DNA of 64,000 nt, taken from assembly GCA_018267385.1 (NCBI GenBank), contig JAFDYN010000006.1:1-64000 (forward strand), read 5' to 3'. The stretch is from Bacteroidota bacterium (GTDB taxonomy: Bacteria; Bacteroidota; Bacteroidia; Chitinophagales; LD1). Made by a program: the position numbers and the translations under genes. Every line of letters begins with the position of its first letter. Positions within the stretch are counted from its first letter, which is position 1. Positions 52,237-60,983 of the stretch are shown here, piece after piece. A model generated the notes under the pieces. The model worked only from the letters and a program-made list of their open reading frames with translations. It had not been told where the DNA came from and did not search any database.

Positions 52237-52599
52237 CTAAGATTTCTCTCCTTCTTCCAGCTCTACATATACCCGTTCCACATTTCCCTTTAGCGGTGGG
52301 TTATGCTTGCTCACCCGCACTTTGATCCACACTATCTCCGGGAAGGTAGTTTTCACTGCATCCAGTATCCTTTTGCAGACGTGCTCTATGAGTTTGGAGT
52401 GGGCCTCCATCTCCACCTTGGTGATCTGGTAGATCTGCTCATAGTTGATGGTCTTATTGAGCTGGTCTGTCTCGGCAGCCTCAGACAGATTGGTACGCAG
52501 GTAGATGTCTACTACATACTTGCCGCCCAGCACCTGCTCCTCTTTGTAGTAGCCATGATGGCTGTAAAACTGTAACCCCTCTACTCCTATCAGACCCAT
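52237..52599 (-). CDS. folB: dihydroneopterin aldolase
   Basis: 120-aa folate-pathway enzyme cleaving dihydroneopterin to 6-hydroxymethyl-dihydropterin. Start at the internal ATG (MGLIGVEGLQFYSHHGYYKEE), which gives normal FolB length. Substrate-binding Glu in HHGYYKEEQVLGG, TINYEQIYQIT, and the catalytic Lys region IWIKVRVSKHNPPLKG match the family. Convergent with the response regulator, with no gap. Confidence 0.92.
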   Translation of the reverse strand: MGLIGVEGLQFYSHHGYYKEEQVLGGKYVVDIYLRTNLSEAAETDQLNKTINYEQIYQITKVEMEAHSKLIEHVCKRILDAVKTTFPEIVWIKVRVSKHNPPLKGNVERVYVELEEGEKS

Positions 52600-52728
52600 G
52601 AGATGATAATATGGAGTTAAAAATAGAACTTTATAGCTATCCACAGCGCGCGTTTTGCCACCCTGCGGCATACTCCCTACTCGCGACTATTTTTCTATCT
52701 TGCACCCGCAATAAACAGACAGAAGATC

Positions 52729-53907
52729 ATGAAACAAGACCTCTATCAACACCACGACTACTACAATATAGATGACCTGCTCACTACAGAGCACAAGCTC
52801 ATCCGCCAGAGCGTACAGGCATTTGTGAAAGAGAAAGTAAGCCCTATCATAGAGGACTACGCACAGCGCGCAGCCTTCCCCCGCCACATCGTAAAAGAAC
52901 TGGGCGAGATAGGTGCCTTTGGCCCGAGCATACCGGCGCAGTATGGCGGCGGTGGGCTGGATGAGATCAGCTACGGCATCATCATGCAGGAGCTGGAGCG
53001 TGGTGACTCAGGTATCCGCTCTACTGCGTCTGTACAGGGGTCACTCGTCATGTATCCTATCTACAAGTATGGCAGCGAGGAGCAGCGCTATAAATACCTG
53101 CCTAAACTGGCAAAAGGTGAACTCTTCGGCTGCTTCGGCCTCACGGAGCCTAATCACGGATCCAACCCGGCGGGCATGGAGACTAAGTTTGAAGACAAGG
53201 GAGACCACTATCTGCTCAATGGCGCCAAGATGTGGATCTCAAACTCACCATATGCCGATATCGCCGTAGTATGGGCCAAGAATGAGAATGGCAAGATACG
53301 CGGCCTCATCGTAGAGCGCGGCATGGAGGGCTTCACCACACCTACTACACATGGCAAATGGTCCCTGCGCGCCTCTATCACCGGCGAGCTGGTATTTGAC
53401 AATGTGAAGGTGCCAAAGGAAAACCTGCTGCCTAATGTAGAAGGTATCAAGGGCCCGCTCGGCTGTCTCTCTACAGCGCGCTATGGCATAGCCTGGGGTG
53501 CGATAGGTGCAGCACTGGACTGCTACGATACAGCTCTGCGCTACAGCAAGGAGCGCATCCAGTTTGGCAAGCCGATAGGACAGTTTCAGCTGACGCAGAA
53601 GAAACTGGCGGAGATGATCACAGAGATCACCAAGGCCCAGCTCCTGGTATGGCGCCTCGGTGTACTAAAGAACGAAGGCCGTGCTACACCAGCCCAGATA
53701 TCTATGGCCAAGCGCAATAGCTGCGAGATGGCACTCAACGTAGCCCGTACAGCCCGCCAGATACTGGGCGGCATGGGTATCACCGGAGAGTATCCTATCA
53801 TGCGCCACCTCATGAATCTGGAGACTGTGATCACCTACGAGGGTACGCACGATATACACCTGCTCATCACCGGTATGGATGTGACTGGTCTGGATGCATT
53901 CAAATAA
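52729..53907 (+). CDS. gcdH: glutaryl-CoA dehydrogenase (acyl-CoA dehydrogenase family)
   Basis: 392-aa FAD enzyme oxidising and decarboxylating glutaryl-CoA to crotonyl-CoA in lysine/tryptophan degradation. It aligns by eye through its whole length with known glutaryl-CoA dehydrogenases. Markers are SGIRSTASVQGSLVMYPI (the Arg and Ser that bind the gamma-carboxylate), FGCFGLTEPNHGSNP, MWISNSPYADI, and the catalytic base in TYEGTHDIHLL. Followed by a bidirectional terminator. Confidence 0.92.
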   Translation: MKQDLYQHHDYYNIDDLLTTEHKLIRQSVQAFVKEKVSPIIEDYAQRAAFPRHIVKELGEIGAFGPSIPAQYGGGGLDEISYGIIMQELERGDSGIRSTASVQGSLVMYPIYKYGSEEQRYKYLPKLAKGELFGCFGLTEPNHGSNPAGMETKFEDKGDHYLLNGAKMWISNSPYADIAVVWAKNENGKIRGLIVERGMEGFTTPTTHGKWSLRASITGELVFDNVKVPKENLLPNVEGIKGPLGCLSTARYGIAWGAIGAALDCYDTALRYSKERIQFGKPIGQFQLTQKKLAEMITEITKAQLLVWRLGVLKNEGRATPAQISMAKRNSCEMALNVARTARQILGGMGITGEYPIMRHLMNLETVITYEGTHDIHLLITGMDVTGLDAFK

Positions 53908-53927
53908 GCAGAAGTAAATAGTTAAAG

Positions 53928-53964
53928 TGGGTACAGGTTTATGATCTGTACCCATTTTTATTTT
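53928..53964. terminator. bidirectional terminator between convergent genes
   Basis: Stem TGGGTACAG / CTGTACCCA (53928-53936, 53946-53954), 9-nt loop, then TTTTTATTTT on the plus strand. Confidence 0.85.
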
Positions 53965-54733
53965 ATAGTGACGCTGGTGCTGCAGCTTTCTTCTTGCCAC
54001 CGAAATACCAGGAGAGGTTAAGGTTGAAATTTCTCAGCATCTGAAAAGCCTGTCCTGTGCTGGCATTTTTATTATCAGTAGTGGTAGTGGAGTTGAGGCC
54101 TGCCTGTGGGTTATCGCTACCACTATTGGAGGTAGTAGCTACCTGCCTGGCACTACCATGATTGGCTGATCCGGTGAATCCAAAGTTGCCCATGGCGCCT
54201 ATGGCCAGGTTCTTATAGAAAAAGTACTTGCAGGACAGCACTACTCCTGCTCCTGCTGATATATATGCGGGATTTGAGCTAGACACTTCAGTGGTACTAT
54301 TATAGTTGGGGGCGGTAGTGATATCTGTGATAGTGCTCTTACTCGCAGTAGTGATAGCTACAGGCACATCTACACCCAGACCGAGGTCTACATTACTTTT
54401 GATCTTGAAATGATACAGCACCATCGGCACCAGGCTGACAGAGGCACTTGTGGTGCTACTCCTATGCTCCAGCTGTGACTCCACATATCCGCTATTGGTA
54501 TACGTATTGGTAGGAGTAAAGATGGAACCCGAGGAGTGACTGTAGTTCACACCTACACTACCACCTATCTCTACTCTGTCAGAGACGTAGCCGGTGATAT
54601 AGATACTCTGGGTCACAGGGACGAAAGAAACGCCGTACCAGATACCTACGGTCCCCTTGCCGGGCTTATTGTCTTGTGCAAAGATTGTGAGTGAAGCGGC
54701 GACCAGGATCGCGGAGAGCAGTGTGTTTTTCAT
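53963..54733 (-). CDS. outer-membrane beta-barrel protein, unknown
   Basis: 256-aa protein from the ATG that starts the signal peptide (MKNTLLSAILVAASLTIFAQ). Eight or so amphipathic strands alternate with Ser/Thr/Asn-rich loops (GGSVGVNYSHSSGS, LVPMVLYHFKIKSNVDLGLGVDVPVAI). The C-terminus LRNFNLNLSWYFGGKKK ends with an aromatic strand typical of OmpA-like 8-stranded barrels (porin/OmpW-like class). No periplasmic domain. Function unknown. Confidence 0.78.
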   Translation of the reverse strand: MKNTLLSAILVAASLTIFAQDNKPGKGTVGIWYGVSFVPVTQSIYITGYVSDRVEIGGSVGVNYSHSSGSIFTPTNTYTNSGYVESQLEHRSSTTSASVSLVPMVLYHFKIKSNVDLGLGVDVPVAITTASKSTITDITTAPNYNSTTEVSSSNPAYISAGAGVVLSCKYFFYKNLAIGAMGNFGFTGSANHGSARQVATTSNSGSDNPQAGLNSTTTTDNKNASTGQAFQMLRNFNLNLSWYFGGKKKAAAPASL

Positions 54734-54953
54734 ATAGTTTAAATTTTTAGTTTTCGTAGTAACGAAGCAAAGATGCATCAGGTATATGAGTCGCCTGTGA
54801 AAATTCCTTAAAGAAGCGGAATTCTTAGGTAGCTGCACCCGCGACTCCAAAAAAACAATAACCTCTCATTTGTCATGACAACGTAATATTTCTGTCATAA
54901 TAGTATCTAAATCACCTATCTGCGTACCTTAGCCAAAGCTAAAATGAACGATT

Positions 54954-55847
54954 ATGAAACAGCTTTTTACCCTCCTTATTATCTTCTATTCTATCATGAC
55001 TGTCGGTCAGGACTGGGTGCACCAGGGTTCTATATGGAAGTACAGCTATAGTGAGATGAGTGGAATGGGGTACGTCACCTACCGTTATGAAAAAGACACC
55101 CTGCTAAGTAACGAATCCTGCCACAAGCTGTCATCAACCAACTATAGTGCAGTGGCCTTAGGCCCCACATATCACTACGACACCAGCAGCGATGCATTGT
55201 TTACCTACTCACGAAATGATAGCGTATTCTTTTATGACCAAATACATGGTGCATGGCGGGCTACTTACTTTTTTAATGTTCATACCGGCGATTCGATTGT
55301 GATACCCAATGCAAGTTGGTTTGGTGTGGATTCCCAACTTCACGCTGTAGTAGACACGACCGGCTTTACTATGATAGACACCTTTCACTTACGCTTTTAC
55401 AGATTTCACCTCACAGATAGCTGTCAGATGGGATGGTATGGGCGAGGTACAGTGATAGAGCGGATAGGCATGCAGGATAATAACATCACGCCCTACTGGC
55501 ACTGCGTGACAGATGATACATACTACGGTTTTTGCAGCTATGAGGATGACTCCTTTGCCATCTACAAGCCATATGCTCACTGTGATGAGTTACCTACCGG
55601 TATTCACGATGCGGAGAGGGATGAAGCATTAAAATTGTATCCCAATCCAGCCTCAGACCAGGTACTCATAGACTATCCATATAGCGGTGAGGTCACTCAG
55701 ACTATCACTACAGCAGGAGGACATATCGTAATGGCAGGAAAGTATAGCAAAGTCACTTCTGTTGCATCTTTGCCTGATGGTGTATATATAGTGACACTCA
55801 GCGGCTCTGACCATATGCTGAGAAACAAGCTTGTCATCAGTCGCTAG
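54954..55847 (+). CDS. secreted protein with T9SS type A sorting domain
   Basis: 297-aa secreted protein. Signal peptide MKQLFTLLIIFYSIMTVGQ. The body (about 20-215) is beta-rich with repeated Tyr/Trp and WVHQGSIWKYSY, no identifiable domain. The C-terminal 75 residues are a type A CTD (ALKLYPNPASDQVLIDYP, DGVYIVTLSG, ending LRNKLVISR). Standalone gene between an outer-membrane barrel and the deoxynucleoside kinase. Confidence 0.85.
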   Translation: MKQLFTLLIIFYSIMTVGQDWVHQGSIWKYSYSEMSGMGYVTYRYEKDTLLSNESCHKLSSTNYSAVALGPTYHYDTSSDALFTYSRNDSVFFYDQIHGAWRATYFFNVHTGDSIVIPNASWFGVDSQLHAVVDTTGFTMIDTFHLRFYRFHLTDSCQMGWYGRGTVIERIGMQDNNITPYWHCVTDDTYYGFCSYEDDSFAIYKPYAHCDELPTGIHDAERDEALKLYPNPASDQVLIDYPYSGEVTQTITTAGGHIVMAGKYSKVTSVASLPDGVYIVTLSGSDHMLRNKLVISR

Positions 55848-55882
55848 GTAATCTCAATAAGCTGTGTAGCGGAACACTTCTA

Positions 55883-56725
55883 TCAAAACAAACCATACAG
55901 CTCTGCACTGACACGCTGCACTACCTCTGCGAGGGCGTCAGGGTCTTCGGCAAAGTTGGTCTGGTCTACGTCTATCACGAGCAGGCGGCCCTCATAGGTG
56001 GCTATCCACTTCTCGTAAAACTCGTTCAGCCTTTTGAGGTAGTCCAGGCGGAGATTGTCCTCATATTCGCGGCCACGCTTCTGTATCTGATTTACCAGCG
56101 TAGGCACAGAGGCCTTGAGGTAGACCAGCAGGTCAGGTGGACGGATCAGTGAGGAGATGGTCTCGTAGAGGCGGGTATAGTTCTCAAAGTCGCGTGTGCT
56201 CATCAGGCCCATGGCATGGAGGTTGGGTGCAAAGATGCACGCATCCTCATGTATGGTACGATCCTGTATGATCACGTCTGCGCCTTTCTGTATGTCTATG
56301 ATCTGGCGGAAACGTGAGTTGAGGAAGAAGACCTGCAGGTTGAATGACCAGCGAGGCATGTCTTCATAAAAGTCATTGAGGTATGGGTTATTCTCTACAT
56401 CCTCAAAGTTTGGCGTCCAGCCAAAGTGGCGCGCCAGCAGTGAGGTGAGTGTAGACTTGCCTGCACCGATATTGCCGGCTACAGCTATGTGCTTGATCTG
56501 CCCCTTAGGGATAGGCGGTGACAACTTGTGCTGGCTCGGCTGCTCAGCTACAGCAGCAGCTTTCTTCACAGGCTCCTTAGCTTTTGCCACAGGCTTCACA
56601 GCAGCTTTTGGTGCCGGTTTAGCAGCAGCCTTCTTCACTGGAGCACTTTTCTTTACTGGTTTCTTAGCCGGAGCTTTGGCAGCAGGCTTGGCAGCCTTTG
56701 CAGGTTTCTTAGTCGTCTTTGCCAT
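55883..56725 (-). CDS. deoxynucleoside kinase with histone-H1-like tail
   Basis: 280 aa from the ATG of MAKTTKKPAK. Residues 1 to about 65 are a Lys/Ala/Pro-rich tail (AKKPVKKSAPVKKAAAKPAP) like histone H1 or bacterial H1-like proteins. The rest is a dCK/dGK-type kinase: P-loop AVAGNIGAGKS (about 82-91), the DRTIHEDACIF segment in place of the ERS motif, and a lid QKRGREYEDNLRLDYL. It phosphorylates deoxyadenosine/deoxyguanosine-like substrates for nucleotide salvage. The tail is not part of the family and is probably intrinsically disordered; whether it binds nucleic acid is open. Confidence 0.9.
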   Translation of the reverse strand: MAKTTKKPAKAAKPAAKAPAKKPVKKSAPVKKAAAKPAPKAAVKPVAKAKEPVKKAAAVAEQPSQHKLSPPIPKGQIKHIAVAGNIGAGKSTLTSLLARHFGWTPNFEDVENNPYLNDFYEDMPRWSFNLQVFFLNSRFRQIIDIQKGADVIIQDRTIHEDACIFAPNLHAMGLMSTRDFENYTRLYETISSLIRPPDLLVYLKASVPTLVNQIQKRGREYEDNLRLDYLKRLNEFYEKWIATYEGRLLVIDVDQTNFAEDPDALAEVVQRVSAELYGLF

Positions 56726-56815
56726 ATCAGAGTTTCTCACCGGCGGTAGGGGCCGCAGGCTAGCTTGGTTTAAATTGGGTTTTTCTTCGGTCTAAATATA
56801 TCAATTCTACTTTTC

Positions 56816-57868
56816 TCAGCGGCTTTTCAGTCCAATTATTTCTCTGACCTCTGTCACGGTTTTCTGAGCACTGGCGCGGGCTTTCTCGCCTCCCTCCTCC
56901 ATCACGCGGGTCAGGTATGCCTGGTCTGCACTGATCTCCCTGATACGCTCACGGATAGGCGCGAGAAATATCGTCATATCTTCTGCTATCTGTGGTTTCA
57001 TCTCGCCAAAACGCAACGTACCTTTCCTGAACTGGTCCAGATAGTGAAGATATACCTCTGGACTCGAAACGAGTGCCATGAGATCGAAAATATTGCGTAT
57101 GGATTCTGTCATCCATTTTTGCGTTTCTGCCACCGGGTTTGCCGACCGCTCTATACGCTCACGTTCATCAGGTGCCAGCGATATCAGATCAGACTCTGTC
57201 TTAGCTCTCTTGATCTTTTTCAAAATAACCTCCGGCTCATCCATCAGGTAGATCACCGTGTTCTCGCCTTTAGATTTACTCATCTTGCCCTCACCATCCA
57301 GGCTAGGTACGGAGAGCGGCACATCTCCATAGTTGAATCCTATCGGCTCTTTGAAGTACTCTACGCCGTACGTATGATTGAAGCGGTTGCCAAAGTTGCG
57401 CGTCATCTCTATGTGCTGCATCTGGTCTTTGCCCACAGGCACTTTGGAGGCATGATGAATGAGGATATCTACAGCCATCAGCACCGGATAGGTCAGCAGG
57501 CCGGCATTGACATTGTCAGGCTGGGTACGCACTTTATCCTTGAAGGTGGGCACCTTGTGCAGCTCACCGTCATAGGCAAACATATTGAAGATGAGGTACA
57601 GCTCTGATATCTGCGGCACCTGGCTTTGTACAAAGAGCGTACATTTATCAGGGTCGAGGCCGCAGGCCAGGTACTCTATGAGCGTCTGGCGCACATTGGC
57701 CTGGAGGTCTGCCGCACGCGGATGCGTGGTGAGCGAGTGCAGGTCAGCTATAAAGAAATAGCCGTCATACTCCTCCTGCATCCGCACAAAGTTCACTACA
57801 GCTCCCAGGTAGTTGCCCAGATGCTGCTTGCCCGTAGGGCGTACACCGCTGACTGCTATTTCACGCAT
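56816..57868 (-). CDS. trpS: tryptophanyl-tRNA synthetase
   Basis: 350-aa class I aminoacyl-tRNA synthetase charging tRNA-Trp. Start at MREIAVSGVRPTGKQHLGNY (the ORF is open for 70 more codons but has no homology and overlaps gatC). The HIGH-equivalent is PTGKQHLGNYLG; KMSKS is GKMSKSKGE; YPVLMAVDILIH and HIEMTRNFGNRFN form the substrate pocket. Divergent from gatC with 91 bases between starts. Confidence 0.96.
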   Translation of the reverse strand: MREIAVSGVRPTGKQHLGNYLGAVVNFVRMQEEYDGYFFIADLHSLTTHPRAADLQANVRQTLIEYLACGLDPDKCTLFVQSQVPQISELYLIFNMFAYDGELHKVPTFKDKVRTQPDNVNAGLLTYPVLMAVDILIHHASKVPVGKDQMQHIEMTRNFGNRFNHTYGVEYFKEPIGFNYGDVPLSVPSLDGEGKMSKSKGENTVIYLMDEPEVILKKIKRAKTESDLISLAPDERERIERSANPVAETQKWMTESIRNIFDLMALVSSPEVYLHYLDQFRKGTLRFGEMKPQIAEDMTIFLAPIRERIREISADQAYLTRVMEEGGEKARASAQKTVTEVREIIGLKSR

Positions 57869-57959
57869 AGATGACGACAGAAATTTTAATTTTGCGAAGT
57901 TATACCATTTCGCTACATAGACAATGGTAGCCGGATACGGCACTAAAACTGATAAGAAA

Positions 57960-58250
57960 ATGAAGATAGATAATGCACTGGTAGACCGCCTGGCTGAGTT
58001 GTCCCGCCTCGAGTTTGACGACTCGGGCAAGGAGAAGATCAAGGATGACCTGCAGAAGATATTTGACATGATGGACAAGCTGAACGACCTGAATGTGGAT
58101 GGCGTAGAGCCGCTGATCTACATGTCTGACGAGGTGAATGTACTGCGCGCCGATGAGGTGAAGGGCCAGGTCTCCCGCGAGGAGGCGCTGCTCAATGCCC
58201 CACAGCATGACTCAGATTTCTTTAAGGTGCCTAAGGTGATCAAGAAATAG
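57960..58250 (+). CDS. gatC: Asp/Glu-tRNA amidotransferase subunit C
   Basis: 96-aa bridging subunit of the GatCAB complex that amidates misacylated Glu-tRNA-Gln or Asp-tRNA-Asn. Start at MKIDNALVDRLAELSRLEFD. Family features: KDDLQKIFDMMDKLNDLNVDGVEPL and the C-terminal ALLNAPQHDSDFFKVPKVI. gatA and gatB are not in the window. Confidence 0.95.
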   Translation: MKIDNALVDRLAELSRLEFDDSGKEKIKDDLQKIFDMMDKLNDLNVDGVEPLIYMSDEVNVLRADEVKGQVSREEALLNAPQHDSDFFKVPKVIKK

Positions 58251-58263
58251 ACAATACAGGATC

Positions 58264-58368
58264 ACCGCAGAGACGCAGAGGCGGAGAGAAAATCAAAATT
58301 GCTGTGCTTTCATCACGAAAACTAATTTTTACTGTATTATCATCTCTGCGTCTCAGCGCCTCTGCGGT
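58264..58368. repeat. dispersed inverted repeat, ACCGCAGAG type
   Basis: Left arm ACCGCAGAGACGCAGAGGCG (58264-58283); right arm, reverse complemented, begins ACCGCAGAGGCGCTGAGACG (58368-58349), about 60 bases of AT-rich spacer. Words of this type are scattered in many Bacteroidota and other genomes. No coding potential. Confidence 0.75.
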
Positions 58369-58405
58369 TAAACATTAGTCAGCCACGGAGGTAAAACAAA
58401 CAACG

Positions 58406-59113
58406 ATGAACGAAGTCATCCAGATATCACACCTGCGCAAGACCTTTCGCCTCGGCGATCAGGTGATCAATGCGCTTAATGATGTGAGCCTCACGATCTC
58501 CAAAAATGAATACGTAGCGCTGATGGGCCCCTCCGGCTCGGGCAAGTCTACACTCATGAATATCCTCGGCTGCCTCGATAGCCCGTCTGCCGGCTCCTAC
58601 CGGCTCAACAATACCGAGGTGGCAAAAATGACCGATGACCAGCTGGCCTATGTGCGCAATAAGGAGATCGGCTTCGTATTCCAGACCTTCAACCTGCTAC
58701 CCCGCCTCACAGCGCTGGAGAATGTAGCCCTGCCACTGATCTACGCAGGTATGGGGGGCAAAGAGCGCCAGCAGCGGGCAGAGTACGTGATGGAGCAGGT
58801 AGGTCTCAAGGAGCGCATGGGCCACAAGCCAAACGAACTCTCCGGAGGCCAGCGCCAGCGTGTGGCTGTAGCACGTGCCCTAGTCAATAGCCCCTCTATC
58901 ATCCTGGCCGATGAGCCTACGGGCAATCTGGATACCAAGACCAGCTATGAGATCATGGGACTATTTCAGGATATCCACTCGAAAGGAAACACCGTGATAC
59001 TCGTCACGCACGAGGAGGACATAGCCAAGCACGCCCGCCGCATCATGGGCCTGCGCGATGGCCTCATAGAGTACGACAAGGCAAATGAGCCGGTCAGGGG
59101 GTTTCTGGTATAA
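58406..59113 (+). CDS. ABC transporter ATPase, LolD/MacB-like
   Basis: 235-aa ATPase subunit. Walker [12 protein letters not shown]-loop [18 protein letters not shown], signature [15 protein letters not shown], Walker [14 protein letters not shown] and H-loop LVTHE are those of the lipoprotein-releasing/macrolide-exporter class. The partner FtsX-like permease is not adjacent. It lies between two dispersed repeat elements. Confidence 0.92.
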   Translation: MNEVIQISHLRKTFRLGDQVINALNDVSLTISKNEYVALMGPSGSGKSTLMNILGCLDSPSAGSYRLNNTEVAKMTDDQLAYVRNKEIGFVFQTFNLLPRLTALENVALPLIYAGMGGKERQQRAEYVMEQVGLKERMGHKPNELSGGQRQRVAVARALVNSPSIILADEPTGNLDTKTSYEIMGLFQDIHSKGNTVILVTHEEDIAKHARRIMGLRDGLIEYDKANEPVRGFLV

Positions 59114-59131
59114 AGCACTTTAGTAAAACAT

Positions 59132-59272
59132 CGTTATTGCGAGGAGTCCCGAGGCTTCGGGACGACGAAGTAATCTGGAATGTGCTCATCAGTTTGTGCC
59201 TTGCATAGTACAGACTTAATACGATGTCTTTAGATACGGATTGCTTCGTCACTATCGTTCCTCGCAATAACG
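59132..59272. repeat. MITE-like inverted-repeat element, CGTTATTGCGAGGA ends
   Basis: 141 bases with 14-bp perfect terminal inverted repeats (CGTTATTGCGAGGA at 59132-59145, TCCTCGCAATAACG at 59259-59272). Internal arms GACGAAGTAATC and GGATTGCTTCGTC are also near-complementary, so the whole folds on itself. It contains CCCGAGGCTTCGGGACG (59148-59164), shared exactly with 2830-2846. Non-coding. Confidence 0.8.
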
Positions 59273-59285
59273 TACTTTCTGAATC

Positions 59286-59798
59286 TTAGTCCACCCTGCT
59301 CACTGTCAGTGTGCCCTCTATCCCGTCATCCATCGTTTTACCGGTGATGAGGGCGGTGGCCATGGCTGCTATTTCAGCTACTTTGCCGTGCTTGGTATCC
59401 CAGTAGTAGCCTTCTCTGATGGTCACGCGGATGATGCTGACATTCGGATCGTCTGCGCCATCTTTGAACCATATCTTGGCTATCGGGTTCCATAGCTCCT
59501 TGATCTTCGCCTTGTCAAATGACAGGGCCGCATTACCACGCAGAGAGAGGAATTTGTCATTGCCCTGGCCATAGAGCAGGTCCACAGTGCTATCTGCCAG
59601 TACCTCCTTATTCTTCTCGCTGTTCTTGTCTGATAGAAACCAGATCACGCCCTGGTCGTCTACCTGCTGTGAGGACATAGGACGGGCTTTCAGTTTGCCA
59701 TTCTCGTAGGTGCAGAACATGCACGTTTTAATTTCTTCGGCCAGCTTCTGGATCTCTTTGATCGCTTCAGTGCCGGTCAGGTTTTTGTGATCTCCCAT
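59286..59798 (-). CDS. pyridoxamine 5'-phosphate oxidase-fold stress protein
   Basis: 170-aa flavin-binding split-barrel protein of the general stress protein 26 type, from the ATG of MGDHKNLTGTEAIKEIQKLA. Core: TCMFCTYENGKLKARPMSSQ, GVIWFLSDKNSEK, DLLYGQGNDKFLSLRGNA and LWNPIAKIWFKDGADDPN. Cofactor (FMN or F420-like) and reaction are unknown. The longer ORF overlaps the divergent adenosyltransferase gene and is rejected. Confidence 0.9.
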   Translation of the reverse strand: MGDHKNLTGTEAIKEIQKLAEEIKTCMFCTYENGKLKARPMSSQQVDDQGVIWFLSDKNSEKNKEVLADSTVDLLYGQGNDKFLSLRGNAALSFDKAKIKELWNPIAKIWFKDGADDPNVSIIRVTIREGYYWDTKHGKVAEIAAMATALITGKTMDDGIEGTLTVSRVD

Positions 59799-59949
59799 TG
59801 TTTTTGGTTTTAGACATAGTAGGAAGTAACAATCATGCCACCCGCCATTTCTCCACACTATGCTGACGTGTACACCGGCCTGTGGGGAAATAATACCTGC
59901 TATCGTGTATATTGCATGAACATTTCGAGCGACTACTGATTTAGATAGC

Positions 59950-60501
59950 ATGAAGATATATACCAAGACGGGAGATGTGGGCGAGACCTCACTCTTTGGC
60001 GGCAGGCGGGTGAGCAAGGCCGACCTGCGCATAGAGACCTACGGCACGACAGATGAGCTGAACTCATGGATAGGCCTCGTACGCGATGTCAATACCACCG
60101 AGGCTGAGCGTACGCTACTCAAAGACATACAAGACCGCCTCTTCACCATCGGTGCCTCACTGGCCGCCGATCCTGACAATCATAAACTGAAGACGCCAGA
60201 CCTGCACGAAGAGGATGTGACCGCATTGGAAAATGCCATAGATGAAATGGACAAGGTATTGCCGCCGCTCACACACTTCGTACTACCGGGAGGGCATCAG
60301 CACGTCTCCTACTGCCATATAGCGCGCACGGTGTGCCGCAGGGCAGAGCGCCTCACTGTAGCGCTGCACAAGGACGAAGAAGTACACCCGCTCGTGATCA
60401 AATACCTGAACAGGCTATCAGATTACCTTTTTGCGCTGTCGCGCAAAATGGCGCATGACCTCGGTGCTGAAGAAGTAAAATGGCTAGGCAGAAAGTCCTG
60501 A
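59950..60501 (+). CDS. cob(I)alamin adenosyltransferase (PduO type)
   Basis: 183-aa enzyme transferring the adenosyl group of ATP to cob(I)alamin, giving adenosylcobalamin. KIYTKTGDVGETSLFGGRRVSK is the ATP-binding P-loop-like N-terminus; YGTTDELNSWIGLVRD and FVLPGGHQHVSYCHIARTVCRRAER are the conserved helices with the ATP-contacting Arg and Glu. Divergent from the PPOX-fold gene. Confidence 0.95.
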   Translation: MKIYTKTGDVGETSLFGGRRVSKADLRIETYGTTDELNSWIGLVRDVNTTEAERTLLKDIQDRLFTIGASLAADPDNHKLKTPDLHEEDVTALENAIDEMDKVLPPLTHFVLPGGHQHVSYCHIARTVCRRAERLTVALHKDEEVHPLVIKYLNRLSDYLFALSRKMAHDLGAEEVKWLGRKS

Positions 60502-60983
60502 GTACTACGGTTTTACTATTCGCCGAAATGTATACGGATGACTTTTGTTTTCAATTGTAAGTCATATCGCGTCTTATCATTACGACGAGAGGTAAACGCA
60601 TACATAGCTAAATCTTTTGCATCATAGTCTCTGTGACAATAAAAAAAGTTGCACCGAATTTAATGATAAACTAGTTTTGCATTGTGCAAATTTGGCTTCT
60701 CATCGGGGCGATTTTATTTGTCCTAAGATATAGCTGGAATAGCCGAATGCCTTATTACAAAGTAGGGAACCAAAACGAAAATGAATGAAAATGTTCTTAC
60801 CTCCTTAGGGGCAGCCCCTTTACTCGATCACCCCCATCGTACAGTCAGCCACCTGACCTTCTATCTCATCCTGAAACAACCACCACTCACCTCTATGCCG
60901 GGATATGCCGGCACAGACGTATTGCATAGGGACAAGCCGAACACCCTGATACAAAGTAGGCGCTCATAAATACAAATGCTACT
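60502..60983. other. 482-base intergenic stretch with a possible promoter
   Basis: No supported gene; a 62-codon ORF at 60781-60969 has neither a ribosome site nor protein-like composition. A promoter-like pair occurs at GTTG (60648-60651) and TAGTTTTG (60672-60679), spacing 20, which fits the Bacteroidota -33/-7 pattern but would leave a leader of about 300 bases before the T9SS gene at 60984. Confidence 0.35.

Noticed and set aside
60781-60969. 62-aa ORF before the T9SS gene
   Set aside because: No ribosome site, no protein-like features, and it sits in AT-rich intergenic sequence.
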